From NCBI GenBank assembly GCA_047972265.1, contig JBKEAM010000037.1, positions 1-24,817 on the forward strand: a stretch of DNA of 24,817 nt, given 5' to 3'. Shown here in pieces: positions 13,886 through 21,922 of this stretch (positions within the stretch are counted from its first letter, which is position 1; every line of letters starts with the position of its first letter). The notes beneath the pieces are model-generated. The model had not been told where the DNA came from and did no database searches. It saw nothing but the letters and a program-made list of their open reading frames with translations. A program made the translations under genes and the position numbers. This DNA comes from JAAYCI01 sp047972265 (lineage in GTDB: Bacteria > Bacillota > Clostridia > Oscillospirales > Ruminococcaceae).

Positions 13886-16800
13886 CTAGGCTGGCGGTTG
13901 TTCTTCGCCCTCGGTAATATACCCTTCGTGCCCGGTACACACATTGGGTGTGTACGCGTCAGTATAGTAGCCCATAGCGCTTGGGCAGCCCGGTGCCGCA
14001 AGGTCGCCCGTAATGGTACAAAACGCTCGGCGTGTAACACCGTCCGGCTGTGCCGGGAAATCTTTTTCGGGTAAATCTTCCTGCACATGCTCCATAATTT
14101 CTTTCCATATGCCCGACGGCGCAAACCAACGGCTGTAGCCCCGGGTAAGCAGCGGATGGTTATTGTCATATCCCCACCATACAGAGCATACATAGTACGG
14201 GGTAAGACCCATAAACCAATAATCTTTATGGTCATCGGTGGTGCCTGTCTTGGCAACCGAATCCATATAGTTAAGCGCATAGCCTGCCGCAGTGGCCGAA
14301 GCCCCGGGCGCTGCGCCCCTGCGCAGTACCGTCCACAGCATACGGTTCATTACATAGGCCGCATCCTCGCTAATAGCCTGTACGCTGGTAATTACAGGTT
14401 TCATAATGGTATTGCCGGCAGCATCGGTAATTTTGGTATAGGTGTGTAATGTGGTATGTACACCACCGTTGCCAAACATCATATAAGCACCGGCCATCTC
14501 GTATGTGGTAATGCCCTTGGTAAGCATACCCAGTGCCATAGGCCCTATGCCCACGTCACCAACGCCGTTATTATCGGCGGGGTCTACCAAAGTAGAAATT
14601 TCCAGCGTGTCGCGGGCAAACTCAAACATCGTTTCGGCCCCTACACGCATGCCCACATTGGCTGCAATGGTATTTAAAGAGGACGACACGGCAGAAACCA
14701 CCGGTACCCCCTGGTTAGACCAGCTGCGGCTGTAGTTGTGCGGCCAATCGTACGGGCCGCCGCCATTAAAGGGCGTAAGCGAGCCTTTGTAAACGCGGTA
14801 AGAAACCGGGGAATCCGGAATTACATCCCCATAGTTGGTAACGCCCATATCTATGCCCAAAGAATACGCTGCAACCGGCTTCATAGTAGAACCAGTTTGC
14901 CGCGGGCTTTGGGTGGCACGGTTTAAGCCAAGGCTTTCGGTTTTTTCTCCAAGGCCTCCCGCCACAGCTTTTAGCTCGCCGTCATAATCAATAATGGTAA
15001 TGGCCGATTCCGGATAAACGGTTTTTGTGTTGCCGTCGGCATCTGTTTCTTCTACCGCAAAACGGTTGTAAAAACCGGCGCGGCTGCCAAAATAACCATC
15101 CTCATCCAGTGCATGCGCATAATAGTCGCTTACGTAAGATTGCATATCGGCATCTACCGTAGCATAAATACGCAGGCCCGCTGTGTACAAGTAGTTGGTT
15201 GCTTCGGCACGTGTATAACCAAAATGCTCCATCAAATCAGACAAAACGTCCTCAACCACAGCGTCGGTAAAGTAATCGTAAATTTCATCCACTGCCGGGT
15301 CCTCTCCACTGTTAGAAAGGCCCAAAGGCTGCGCAATGGCATTTTTATACTCGGCTTCGGTTATATATCCCGTCTCATACATCTGGTACAGCACGCTGTC
15401 GCGGCGTGCAAGGGCACGCTCGGGATGGGTAACCGGGCTGTAGTAAGAGGGGTACTGGGTAATACCTGCAATGGTCGCGCATTCCCAAAGGGTTAAATCG
15501 CTTATATCTTTGCCAAAATAGGCATTGGCTCCGGCCTGTACACCAACGTTTCTTTCAGAAAGCCCCATTGTGTTCAGGTATGCTTCCATAATGGTTTGCT
15601 TAGAGTAGTTGTTGTTCAGGTTCCAAGCACGGTATATCTCACGCAATTTGCGCAAATACCCGTCTGTTTTATCCCCGTCCTCACCTGTTACCACCCTATC
15701 CTCAGTTAGGTTACGCACCAACTGCTGGTCCAGTGTAGAAGCGCCAAAGGTATTGCTGTCAAATTTAAAAATCTCATTCAGCATAGCGTAGGCTGTACGC
15801 CCTAGGTTAAAGCCGTGATGGCTCTCAAAGTTACGGTCTTCAATTGCCATTACCGCATTTTTCATATCCTGCGGTATAGTGTCCAGCGGCGCCCAAATAC
15901 GGTGGATTTGTGGGCTAATCAATTCCTGGTATTCAATCCAGTCGTTTTCTTCTTTTGCATTTTCGTTTGCGGGGTTTAGCGCGTAAATATAACTTGTTTG
16001 CGCAAGCTCCAAGTTGTCCAAATCAAGCAGGGTGTCATCCGATGCAGTTACCCCTACAAGATAGGTGCTGATACTGACAGCTGCCACACAGCCCGCAACA
16101 ATAACCGCACAAAATACCACAAACAAGGCCTTAAACAAGTTTAAAAACACAAGGCCAACCACACTGCGTTTTTTTTCTTTTTTCTCTTTCTTCTTTTTCT
16201 TACCCTTACCGGCAGCAGCGTCAATCTCGCCGCTTGCGTCGGTTGCAGCGGCCGCCACCATGGTTTCACCATCTACGGCTTCGCCTTCTTCATAAGGCTG
16301 TTCGGGGTATTCCCCGTCCTCGTAGTAATAATCTTCCTGCGGGTAAGTGCCCTCATCATAATATTCGCCCTCTTGATAAGGCGCATATTCACCATCGTCC
16401 ACAAGGGGTTCTTGCTCTTGTGTTTGTTCTTCCTGCTCCGCTGCCGCGTCTTCTATCACCAGCGGCGCTTGCTCTGCTTCAGCTTCGGGTGGGGCAACGG
16501 CCACCGCGGCGGGTTCTTCTGTTTGGGCAAGTGCCGCAGGTTCTGCTACCGGTTCTGATATTGGTTCCGCCATAGGCTCCTGCAAAATCTCTGCCTGCTG
16601 TACAGATTCTGCATGGGGCAGCTCTGCCGGTGTTTCTGTTTTATTCTGCTTTGGCGGAAATGCATCCTGCACAAGGGCTTTTGCTTTTCCAAATAATCCT
16701 TTTACGCCCGCTCCAAAAGCAACAGCGTATTTTTTAACGCTGCTTTCTCTGGCGGGTATTACGGGGGGTGCCTCTTCTGTATTTACCGGCTGTTCTGCTA

Positions 16801-17389
16801 TTACCAATGCCGGTTGTTCTTCTACATTTGGCAGCACAGCTTCTGGCTGCACCGGCAGTTCATTTTCATTCACAGCCTCATCAGCCGCGGCTTCCACTTT
16901 TGCTTCAATTTCTTGCGCCAAAACAACCGGCTCATCTGCCGGTTGCACCGTTTCTTCCGCAACAGGTTCTGCCTTGGGGGCTTTTGCATCCGCTATTTCT
17001 GCTTTTGGTTCGTCCTTCTCATTTTCCGCCGGCTTTATATTATCTTCTTTTTGCGGGGTTGCTTCTGCCAAATCGGCCTCTGCTTTTTGTGGCGCTTCCG
17101 CTGCCTCTTCTTTTTTAAAGCTTACGGGCTGCACCACCGCAGCATCCTCTTTTATCTCTGCGCCCTGCTCCTGCAAAACAACAGTATCCACCTGAGCTTT
17201 TTGTTCCTCAGATGGTTTAACAGGTTCTTCCTTTTTTTTGTTTTTGCCGGAAGAAACCGATTTTTTTGGTGCCGGCCTTTTTACCGTGCCCTTTTTAGCG
17301 GCAGAAGCCTTGCCCGAAGCAGCCTTTTTCTTCTGTCCCGCATTCTTCTGTGTGGATTGCCCACTCTTTTCCTTGTTCTCTTCGGCCAT
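13886..17389 (-). CDS. Class A penicillin-binding protein (PBP1A-type) with long acidic cytoplasmic tail
   Basis: An 1167-residue bifunctional peptidoglycan polymerase. Residues 1-405 are a low-complexity cytoplasmic tail: first basic (Lys/Ala/Ser-rich), then Glu/Ala/Pro-rich, with an acidic Tyr-rich stretch of EGEYYDEG-like units and a final KKKKKEKKEKK. One membrane helix follows (about 410-445). The GT51 glycosyltransferase domain has the catalytic Glu517 in AIEDRNFESHHG and GASTLDQQLVRN. The transpeptidase domain has STMK (Ser834, Lys837), SLN (904-906) and KTGT (1047-1050). All catalytic motifs are intact. The start is the ATG with GGGAGG 6 bases upstream; the frame stays open 38 codons further without a ribosome site. 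The tail is far longer than in usual PBP1 proteins. It is transcribed alone. Confidence 0.93.
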   Translation of the reverse strand: MAEENKEKSGQSTQKNAGQKKKAASGKASAAKKGTVKRPAPKKSVSSGKNKKKEEPVKPSEEQKAQVDTVVLQEQGAEIKEDAAVVQPVSFKKEEAAEAPQKAEADLAEATPQKEDNIKPAENEKDEPKAEIADAKAPKAEPVAEETVQPADEPVVLAQEIEAKVEAAADEAVNENELPVQPEAVLPNVEEQPALVIAEQPVNTEEAPPVIPARESSVKKYAVAFGAGVKGLFGKAKALVQDAFPPKQNKTETPAELPHAESVQQAEILQEPMAEPISEPVAEPAALAQTEEPAAVAVAPPEAEAEQAPLVIEDAAAEQEEQTQEQEPLVDDGEYAPYQEGEYYDEGTYPQEDYYYEDGEYPEQPYEEGEAVDGETMVAAAATDASGEIDAAAGKGKKKKKEKKEKKRSVVGLVFLNLFKALFVVFCAVIVAGCVAAVSISTYLVGVTASDDTLLDLDNLELAQTSYIYALNPANENAKEENDWIEYQELISPQIHRIWAPLDTIPQDMKNAVMAIEDRNFESHHGFNLGRTAYAMLNEIFKFDSNTFGASTLDQQLVRNLTEDRVVTGEDGDKTDGYLRKLREIYRAWNLNNNYSKQTIMEAYLNTMGLSERNVGVQAGANAYFGKDISDLTLWECATIAGITQYPSYYSPVTHPERALARRDSVLYQMYETGYITEAEYKNAIAQPLGLSNSGEDPAVDEIYDYFTDAVVEDVLSDLMEHFGYTRAEATNYLYTAGLRIYATVDADMQSYVSDYYAHALDEDGYFGSRAGFYNRFAVEETDADGNTKTVYPESAITIIDYDGELKAVAGGLGEKTESLGLNRATQSPRQTGSTMKPVAAYSLGIDMGVTNYGDVIPDSPVSYRVYKGSLTPFNGGGPYDWPHNYSRSWSNQGVPVVSAVSSSLNTIAANVGMRVGAETMFEFARDTLEISTLVDPADNNGVGDVGIGPMALGMLTKGITTYEMAGAYMMFGNGGVHTTLHTYTKITDAAGNTIMKPVITSVQAISEDAAYVMNRMLWTVLRRGAAPGASATAAGYALNYMDSVAKTGTTDDHKDYWFMGLTPYYVCSVWWGYDNNHPLLTRGYSRWFAPSGIWKEIMEHVQEDLPEKDFPAQPDGVTRRAFCTITGDLAAPGCPSAMGYYTDAYTPNVCTGHEGYITEGEEQPPA

Positions 17390-17395
17390 TGGCTT

Positions 17396-17401
17396 CCTCC
17401 C
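17396..17401 (-). promoter_or_regulatory. Ribosome binding site that fixes the penicillin-binding protein start
   Basis: GGGAGG on the minus strand lies 6 bases before the ATG at 17387-17389. It excludes the start 38 codons upstream that the open frame alone would allow. Confidence 0.85.
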
Positions 17402-17462
17402 ACAAAAAAACCGCAGAAATATATTTTCTACTGATTTTTTATTACCTCTATAATTATTGGTT

Positions 17463-17471
17463 ATTATAGCA
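17463..17471 (-). promoter_or_regulatory. Extended -10 promoter of the penicillin-binding protein gene
   Basis: TGC-TATAAT on the minus strand is a consensus extended -10, about 75 bases before the start codon. No clear -35 is present. Confidence 0.55.
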
Positions 17472-17602
17472 CAAAACTGGCAAAAAAATAATGACGAATG
17501 CACAACAACACCACAAATATGCTTGTTTGTCTACTTTTAATACGATGCAGGCTACCCCCCGCTTTCATTTCTTTGCGGCACTTTTAATTTTTTTTTTTAA
17601 TA

Positions 17603-17611
17603 TGATATACT
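17603..17611 (+). promoter_or_regulatory. Extended -10 promoter of the FkbH/ACP operon
   Basis: TGA-TATACT follows a long T tract (17588-17598), an AT-rich stretch that could act as an UP-like element. The -35 region (TTTAAT) is poor. The start point would be near 17618, giving a leader of about 55 bases. It diverges from the penicillin-binding protein promoter. Confidence 0.5.
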
Positions 17612-17672
17612 GTTACCGAATTGTACCATCGCACTACACCTTACATCACTTTTTTATTGTAACGGAGGACAT

Positions 17673-19451
17673 ATGAACGCATTGCAATATCCTTTTGACG
17701 GTGCCGAAATACTGCAAAAAAAACGGGCATTAAAAAAAGAACTGCTTAAAAAAGACGGTTTGACCGATAAAAAAATAGCGATTGTCACCGGCAGCACCGT
17801 GGGCGATATTCGCAATATTTTAGAGCTTTTTTTATTAGACAGCGGTATACGCCCTCAGTTTTTTGAGGGCGGCTATGGCCTGTACTTTGAAGACGTTGTT
17901 TTTGACGACGGCCGTTTGGCAAATTTTGCACCCGATTTTTTGTACGTCCATACCTCTGTGCACAATATTCTTAACTGGCCCTCTCCGGCAGATAGCGATG
18001 AAACCGCCTCGGCAAAGCTGCAAGCAGAAACCCAGCGGTTAGATGCCCTGTGGGATGCTGCCGCACGCCTTGGCTGCCCCGTTATTGTAAACAATTTCGA
18101 GTATCCCTCTTACCGCACATTTGGCAACATGGATGCATGGGACAATCGCGGCCGGGTTGCTTTTGTACGGGCTTTAAACAACCACACAGCCGCACGCGCA
18201 CGCAGCAGCAAAAACTTTTATATACACGATCTTTGCTACCTTGCTGCAAGCTTTGGCACCGACAATTGGTGCGACATTGCCACTTGGTACAACTACAAAT
18301 ACGCCTGCTCTGTATCTCATATTCCCGATTTGTGCCACAGCCTTGCCGGTATAATTAAAAGCCTGCTGGGCCGCACTAAAAAAGCCCTAACTTTAGACCT
18401 TGACAATACCCTGTGGGGCGGCGTAATTGGAGAGGTTGGCCCCGAGGGAATAGAGCTTGGCAGCGAAACCCCAACCGGGCTTGCTTACGCCGATTTTCAG
18501 CGGTATTTAAAGATGCTGGCCGAACGCGGCATCCTGCTTACCGTGGCCTCTAAAAACGAAACCGAACCGGCTCAAAGCGGCTTTTCGCGTGCAGACAGCC
18601 CCCTTGCCGTTAAAGACTTTCTTGGTTTTGAAGCCAACTGGGGCCCCAAGAGCCTTAGCATAGAAAAGATATCCACCGAGTTGAACATTTTGCCCGAAAG
18701 CTTTGTTTTTATGGACGATAACCCGGCCGAACGTGCAGAGGTTACCGGGCGCATCCCCACTGTTATTGCACCGCCCGTTGGCGCACCGGAGAACAGCATT
18801 GCCCTGCTTGACAAAGCCGGATATTTTGAGACTCTTTCCCTCTCTGCCGACGATGTGAAGCGCAATGATATGTACCGCGATAATGCAGAGCGTACAAAGC
18901 TGCAAGCCTCGGCAGGCGACTATACCTCTTATTTAAAAAGCCTTGAAATGACGGCTTATATTGGCCCCTTTGCCGATGACCAACTGGAGCGTGTAACCCA
19001 ACTTATAAACAAAACCAACCAGTTTAACCTTACCACCCGCCGCTATACCCCCGCCGAGGTTACTGCCTGTGCGCAATCTGCCAGTTGCATTACCCTTGCC
19101 GGGCGTTTGCTGGATAGGTTTGGAGACAATGGCTTAACCAGCGCCATTATTGCCACCATTGCCGATGGTGTGGCCACTATAGACCTGTGGATTATGAGCT
19201 GCCGTGTGTTTAAACGCCAGTTTGAATATGCCATGTTTGACGAGCTTGTTTTGCAGGCCAAAAAGCAGGGCGTAACAAAGCTTGTGGGGCACTGGTACCC
19301 CACCGCCAAAAACTTGTTGGTAGAAGACTTTTATGCTACAATTGGCTTTGACCTTGTGCAGCAAAGCGATAACGAAAAACGTTTTGAACTGGACCTTATA
19401 AAAGATATTTTGGCCAGCCGCAACGAGGCAATTTTGGTAGAGAGGACGTAG
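17673..19451 (+). CDS. FkbH-type HAD-IIIC family protein (predicted glyceryl-ACP loading enzyme)
   Basis: A 592-residue multidomain protein. Residues 1-230 look like the SGNH-like N-terminal domain seen in many FkbH proteins. The HAD core holds motif I DLDNTLWGGVIGE (Asp242, Asp244), motif II TVASKNE and the acidic motif FMDDNPAER (Asp348, Asp349). The C-terminal ~150 residues are the GNAT-like part (INKTNQFNLTTRRYTPAEV). Characterised FkbH enzymes take the glyceryl unit of 1,3-bisphosphoglycerate, dephosphorylate it and load it on an acyl carrier protein, making glyceryl-S-ACP for polyketides, tetronates or surface glycans. The ACP gene starts 4 bases after its stop, which supports that role. 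GGAGG is 4 bases before the ATG. The actual acyl unit is inferred, not shown. Confidence 0.85.
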   Translation: MNALQYPFDGAEILQKKRALKKELLKKDGLTDKKIAIVTGSTVGDIRNILELFLLDSGIRPQFFEGGYGLYFEDVVFDDGRLANFAPDFLYVHTSVHNILNWPSPADSDETASAKLQAETQRLDALWDAAARLGCPVIVNNFEYPSYRTFGNMDAWDNRGRVAFVRALNNHTAARARSSKNFYIHDLCYLAASFGTDNWCDIATWYNYKYACSVSHIPDLCHSLAGIIKSLLGRTKKALTLDLDNTLWGGVIGEVGPEGIELGSETPTGLAYADFQRYLKMLAERGILLTVASKNETEPAQSGFSRADSPLAVKDFLGFEANWGPKSLSIEKISTELNILPESFVFMDDNPAERAEVTGRIPTVIAPPVGAPENSIALLDKAGYFETLSLSADDVKRNDMYRDNAERTKLQASAGDYTSYLKSLEMTAYIGPFADDQLERVTQLINKTNQFNLTTRRYTPAEVTACAQSASCITLAGRLLDRFGDNGLTSAIIATIADGVATIDLWIMSCRVFKRQFEYAMFDELVLQAKKQGVTKLVGHWYPTAKNLLVEDFYATIGFDLVQQSDNEKRFELDLIKDILASRNEAILVERT

Positions 19452-19455
19452 TGCA

Positions 19456-19698
19456 GTGGATAGAGATAAGATTCTTTTAGAGGTTCAGGATATTTTTAGG
19501 GATAACTTTGACGATGATTCTATCGTTTTGACATCTGCAACCAACGCAAACGACATTGAGGATTGGGACAGCCTAGAGCAGATTAACCTGCTAACCGCCA
19601 TCGAAAAGCTGTATGGCCTAAAGTTTAACCTAAACGATGTGCGCGGTCTTAAAGACGTAGGCGACCTTATCGACCTGATTGTGCGCCTGCGGAGCTAA
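19456..19698 (+). CDS. Acyl carrier protein
   Basis: An 80-residue acidic four-helix carrier with the phosphopantetheine attachment site DWDSLEQINLL (Ser39). It would carry the acyl unit as a thioester. It is a dedicated carrier and not the fatty-acid ACP: it sits between FkbH and a MaoC dehydratase and is divergent from the typical DSLDTVEL sequence. Translation appears to begin at a GTG four bases after the FkbH stop, with AGAGG about 10 bases upstream. A GTG at 19451 is in another frame. Confidence 0.9.
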   Translation: MDRDKILLEVQDIFRDNFDDDSIVLTSATNANDIEDWDSLEQINLLTAIEKLYGLKFNLNDVRGLKDVGDLIDLIVRLRS

Positions 19699-19700
19699 GT

Positions 19701-20138
19701 ATGAAGCATTATACGCTGGCTACTCTGGCAGTTGGCATAACCGAAAGTTTTGAAACACAGGTTACTGCCGAAATGATGCAAAAATTTTGCGATGTCACTG
19801 GCGATATTTCTCCTATACACATGGACGAAGCCTACGCACAGCAACATGGCTATGCGGGGCGGGTTGTTTACGGCATGCTAAGCGCAAGCTTGTTTTCTAC
19901 CCTGGCAGGTGTTTACCTGCCGGGAGAAACTTGTTTATTACACAGCGTAGAAAGCAAGTTTGTAAAACCCGTGTATATTGGAGATGTGCTTACCGTAAGC
20001 GGCAAAGTGCAAGAAATACACGAAGCTTTTGAAGAAATTGTTATTCGCGGCACCATTGTTAACCAAAAGGGAGAAAAAGTGGTGCGCGGCATCATCAAGG
20101 CTGGTGTAAGGCCCGATGCCAAGGAGGCTTCTTTATGA
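19701..20138 (+). CDS. MaoC-family (R)-hydratase/dehydratase
   Basis: A 145-residue single hot-dog domain. The hydratase-2 signature is present as DVTGDISPIHMDEAYAQQHG, with catalytic Asp35 and His40, followed by AGRVVYGML. Members add or remove water at the 2,3 position of acyl-thioesters. Here it would act on the acyl group held by the neighbouring ACP. It begins 2 bases after the ACP stop, with GGAG 8 bases ahead, and its end overlaps the reductase gene by 4 bases. Confidence 0.9.
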   Translation: MKHYTLATLAVGITESFETQVTAEMMQKFCDVTGDISPIHMDEAYAQQHGYAGRVVYGMLSASLFSTLAGVYLPGETCLLHSVESKFVKPVYIGDVLTVSGKVQEIHEAFEEIVIRGTIVNQKGEKVVRGIIKAGVRPDAKEASL

Positions 20139-20875
20139 AAAAAACATATCTAATCACAGGCGCTTCCAGCGATATTGGCATTTTACTTGCCCAGCGTCTT
20201 TTGGAACACGGGCACCCGGATGACGAATATATTTTGCAGGGCTTTGGCGATCTTTCGGGCCTTGCGGGCGTTGCACGCCAGTACCCAAAACAGGTGCATA
20301 CCTTTGATGCCGACCTATCGGACCCTGCCGCACGCGATTTGTTTTTAGAGCAAGCCGCAAAAGAAGCAGGTGCCCCTACGCACATCATTCACCTGCCAGC
20401 CTTGCGTGTAATAAACACAAAATTTAAAAACTTTGACGAAGAACGTTTTATGTTGGATATGCAGGTGCAGGCTGTAACCGCTGCTGCCATTTGCCGCCGC
20501 TGCCTGCCCGCAATGGCAAAAAACAAATACGGCCGTGTGTTGTTTATGCTTACCAGTTACATTATTGGCGTGCCGCCCAAAAATACCGCAGCCTACATTA
20601 TGGCAAAAGAAGCAATGCACGGGCTTGCCAAAAGCCTTGCGGCAGATTATGCCTCAAACGGCATTACGGTAAACTGCGTAGCCCCCTCTATGATGGAAAC
20701 CAAGTTTTTGGCAGATACCCCCTCTTTAATTGTACAGGCCGCTGCCGAAGCAAACCCCATGGGGCGCAATGCCACCCCGGCAGATGTTGCGCCCGCTATG
20801 GAATTTTTGTTAAGTGACGCGGCTGGTTTTATCACCGGTGCTGTTTTACCAATTACAGGCGGGAGCGCTTACTAA
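20135..20875 (+). CDS. Short-chain dehydrogenase/reductase (FabG-like)
   Basis: A 246-residue Rossmann-fold oxidoreductase, likely NADPH- or NADH-dependent reduction of a keto-acyl group. The cofactor loop is TGASSDIG, and the catalytic Ser141, Tyr154 and Lys158 (YIMAK) are correctly spaced. A C-terminal GFITGAVLPITGGSAY follows, as in FabG. The usual NNAG after strand 4 is replaced by HLPA (His86-Ala89). AAGGAGG lies 7 bases before the ATG, which overlaps the MaoC stop (ATGA). It probably reduces the ACP-bound intermediate made by FkbH and MaoC. Confidence 0.9.
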   Translation: MKKTYLITGASSDIGILLAQRLLEHGHPDDEYILQGFGDLSGLAGVARQYPKQVHTFDADLSDPAARDLFLEQAAKEAGAPTHIIHLPALRVINTKFKNFDEERFMLDMQVQAVTAAAICRRCLPAMAKNKYGRVLFMLTSYIIGVPPKNTAAYIMAKEAMHGLAKSLAADYASNGITVNCVAPSMMETKFLADTPSLIVQAAAEANPMGRNATPADVAPAMEFLLSDAAGFITGAVLPITGGSAY

Positions 20876-20876
20876 T

Positions 20877-21881
20877 ATGTCCATTTCTCCCTATACTTTT
20901 CGGCTGGCAAACATGGCCGATAAAGACGCTATTGTTCAATTTATGAATACCCATTGGGAAACCCGCCATCCGCTGGTAAACAGACCGGAATATTTCGGTT
21001 ATTATTATCAAGGAAACGGCGGGTTATTGCGTTTTGCGCTGGCAGAACAGGACGAAAAAATTGCCGCATTGGCCGGCTATATCCCCGCCAACCAAAACGA
21101 AACCGACCTTTGGGTTTCTCTTTGGGCCGCCGATAAAAAGGCAAAGGGCAGCGGGCTGGAACTGATGGCCGAAATCCCCTCCCTTACGGGCTGCCGCAGC
21201 CTTTCCTGTAACAATATCCGGCCCGAAACCCGCCCTTTTTACGAGTTTTTGGGCTTTGCCACGGGGCGCATGGGGCATTTTTACCGGTTGGCAGAGGGCA
21301 AGCCATATACGCTTGCAAAGCTTACTTCTATCAGCATCCCCCCTGTAACGGGCGATGTTGCCCTGCTGCCCATTGCGGATGCAGGCTCTTTGCTCCAATC
21401 GGGCTTTATCCCGCCATCAAGCGCAAATCCCCACAAAGATTTATGGTATTTGGCCCGGCGCTACTTTGCTTTTCCGCATCAGCAGTACAATGTATATGCG
21501 GCTTTGGCACCCGGCAGTACCATTCCCGGTGCGTTGCTGGTTACACGCACCATTCAATCCCAGGGTAGTGCTGTACTGCGCATTGTCGATTATGTGGGCC
21601 CTTCTGCTTGGCTGCCGCGTATGGGTAACGGTATTAACCAGCTTTTGCACCAAGCCAATGCCGAATATGCCGATTTTTACTGCGCAGGGCTGGATGCGGG
21701 GCTTCTTTCCAAAGCCGGATTTGTTGAGCGCACCGAAGATGACACAAACATATTGCCAAACTACCTTACCCCACCCCTGTTTGAAAATACCGATTACTAT
21801 TATTTTACCAATCTGCCCCAAAATTTTACGATGTTTAAGGCCGATGGCGACCAGGACAGGCCCAACTTACCCGCTACTTAA
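20877..21881 (+). CDS. Tandem GNAT-like protein of a surface-glycan type locus
   Basis: A 334-residue protein that seems to hold two GNAT-like halves. The first (about 1-145) has the alternating strands FALAEQDEKIAALAGYIP, NETDLWVSLWAADKKAKGSGLELM (an acyl-CoA/ACP loop-like GSGL) and NNIRPETRPFYEFLGFATG, which is the classic motif B. The second (about 160-330) is more diverged and carries NVYAALAPGSTIPGALLVTR and a late DAGLLSKAGF. Similar tandem proteins occur in glycan loci; this is from memory. It could transfer the acyl group from the ACP to an amino sugar. The ATG is one base after the reductase stop. The open frame reaches 21 codons further back, but that part lies within the reductase gene. 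Confidence 0.65.
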   Translation: MSISPYTFRLANMADKDAIVQFMNTHWETRHPLVNRPEYFGYYYQGNGGLLRFALAEQDEKIAALAGYIPANQNETDLWVSLWAADKKAKGSGLELMAEIPSLTGCRSLSCNNIRPETRPFYEFLGFATGRMGHFYRLAEGKPYTLAKLTSISIPPVTGDVALLPIADAGSLLQSGFIPPSSANPHKDLWYLARRYFAFPHQQYNVYAALAPGSTIPGALLVTRTIQSQGSAVLRIVDYVGPSAWLPRMGNGINQLLHQANAEYADFYCAGLDAGLLSKAGFVERTEDDTNILPNYLTPPLFENTDYYYFTNLPQNFTMFKADGDQDRPNLPAT

Positions 21882-21922
21882 TACACTCAAAAATATAAAA
21901 ATTAGTATTGTGGAGGTTTGTG

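Noticed and set aside
13867..14280. 137-codon minus-strand frame overlapping the end of the penicillin-binding protein gene
   Set aside because: It is an Arg-rich alternative frame inside the transpeptidase domain, which carries the KTGT motif in the other frame.
16234..17434. Plus-strand hydrophobic frames antisense to the penicillin-binding protein tail
   Set aside because: They mirror the low-complexity Glu/Lys/Ala tail and have no ribosome site. The minus-strand gene has a clear site and intact domains downstream.
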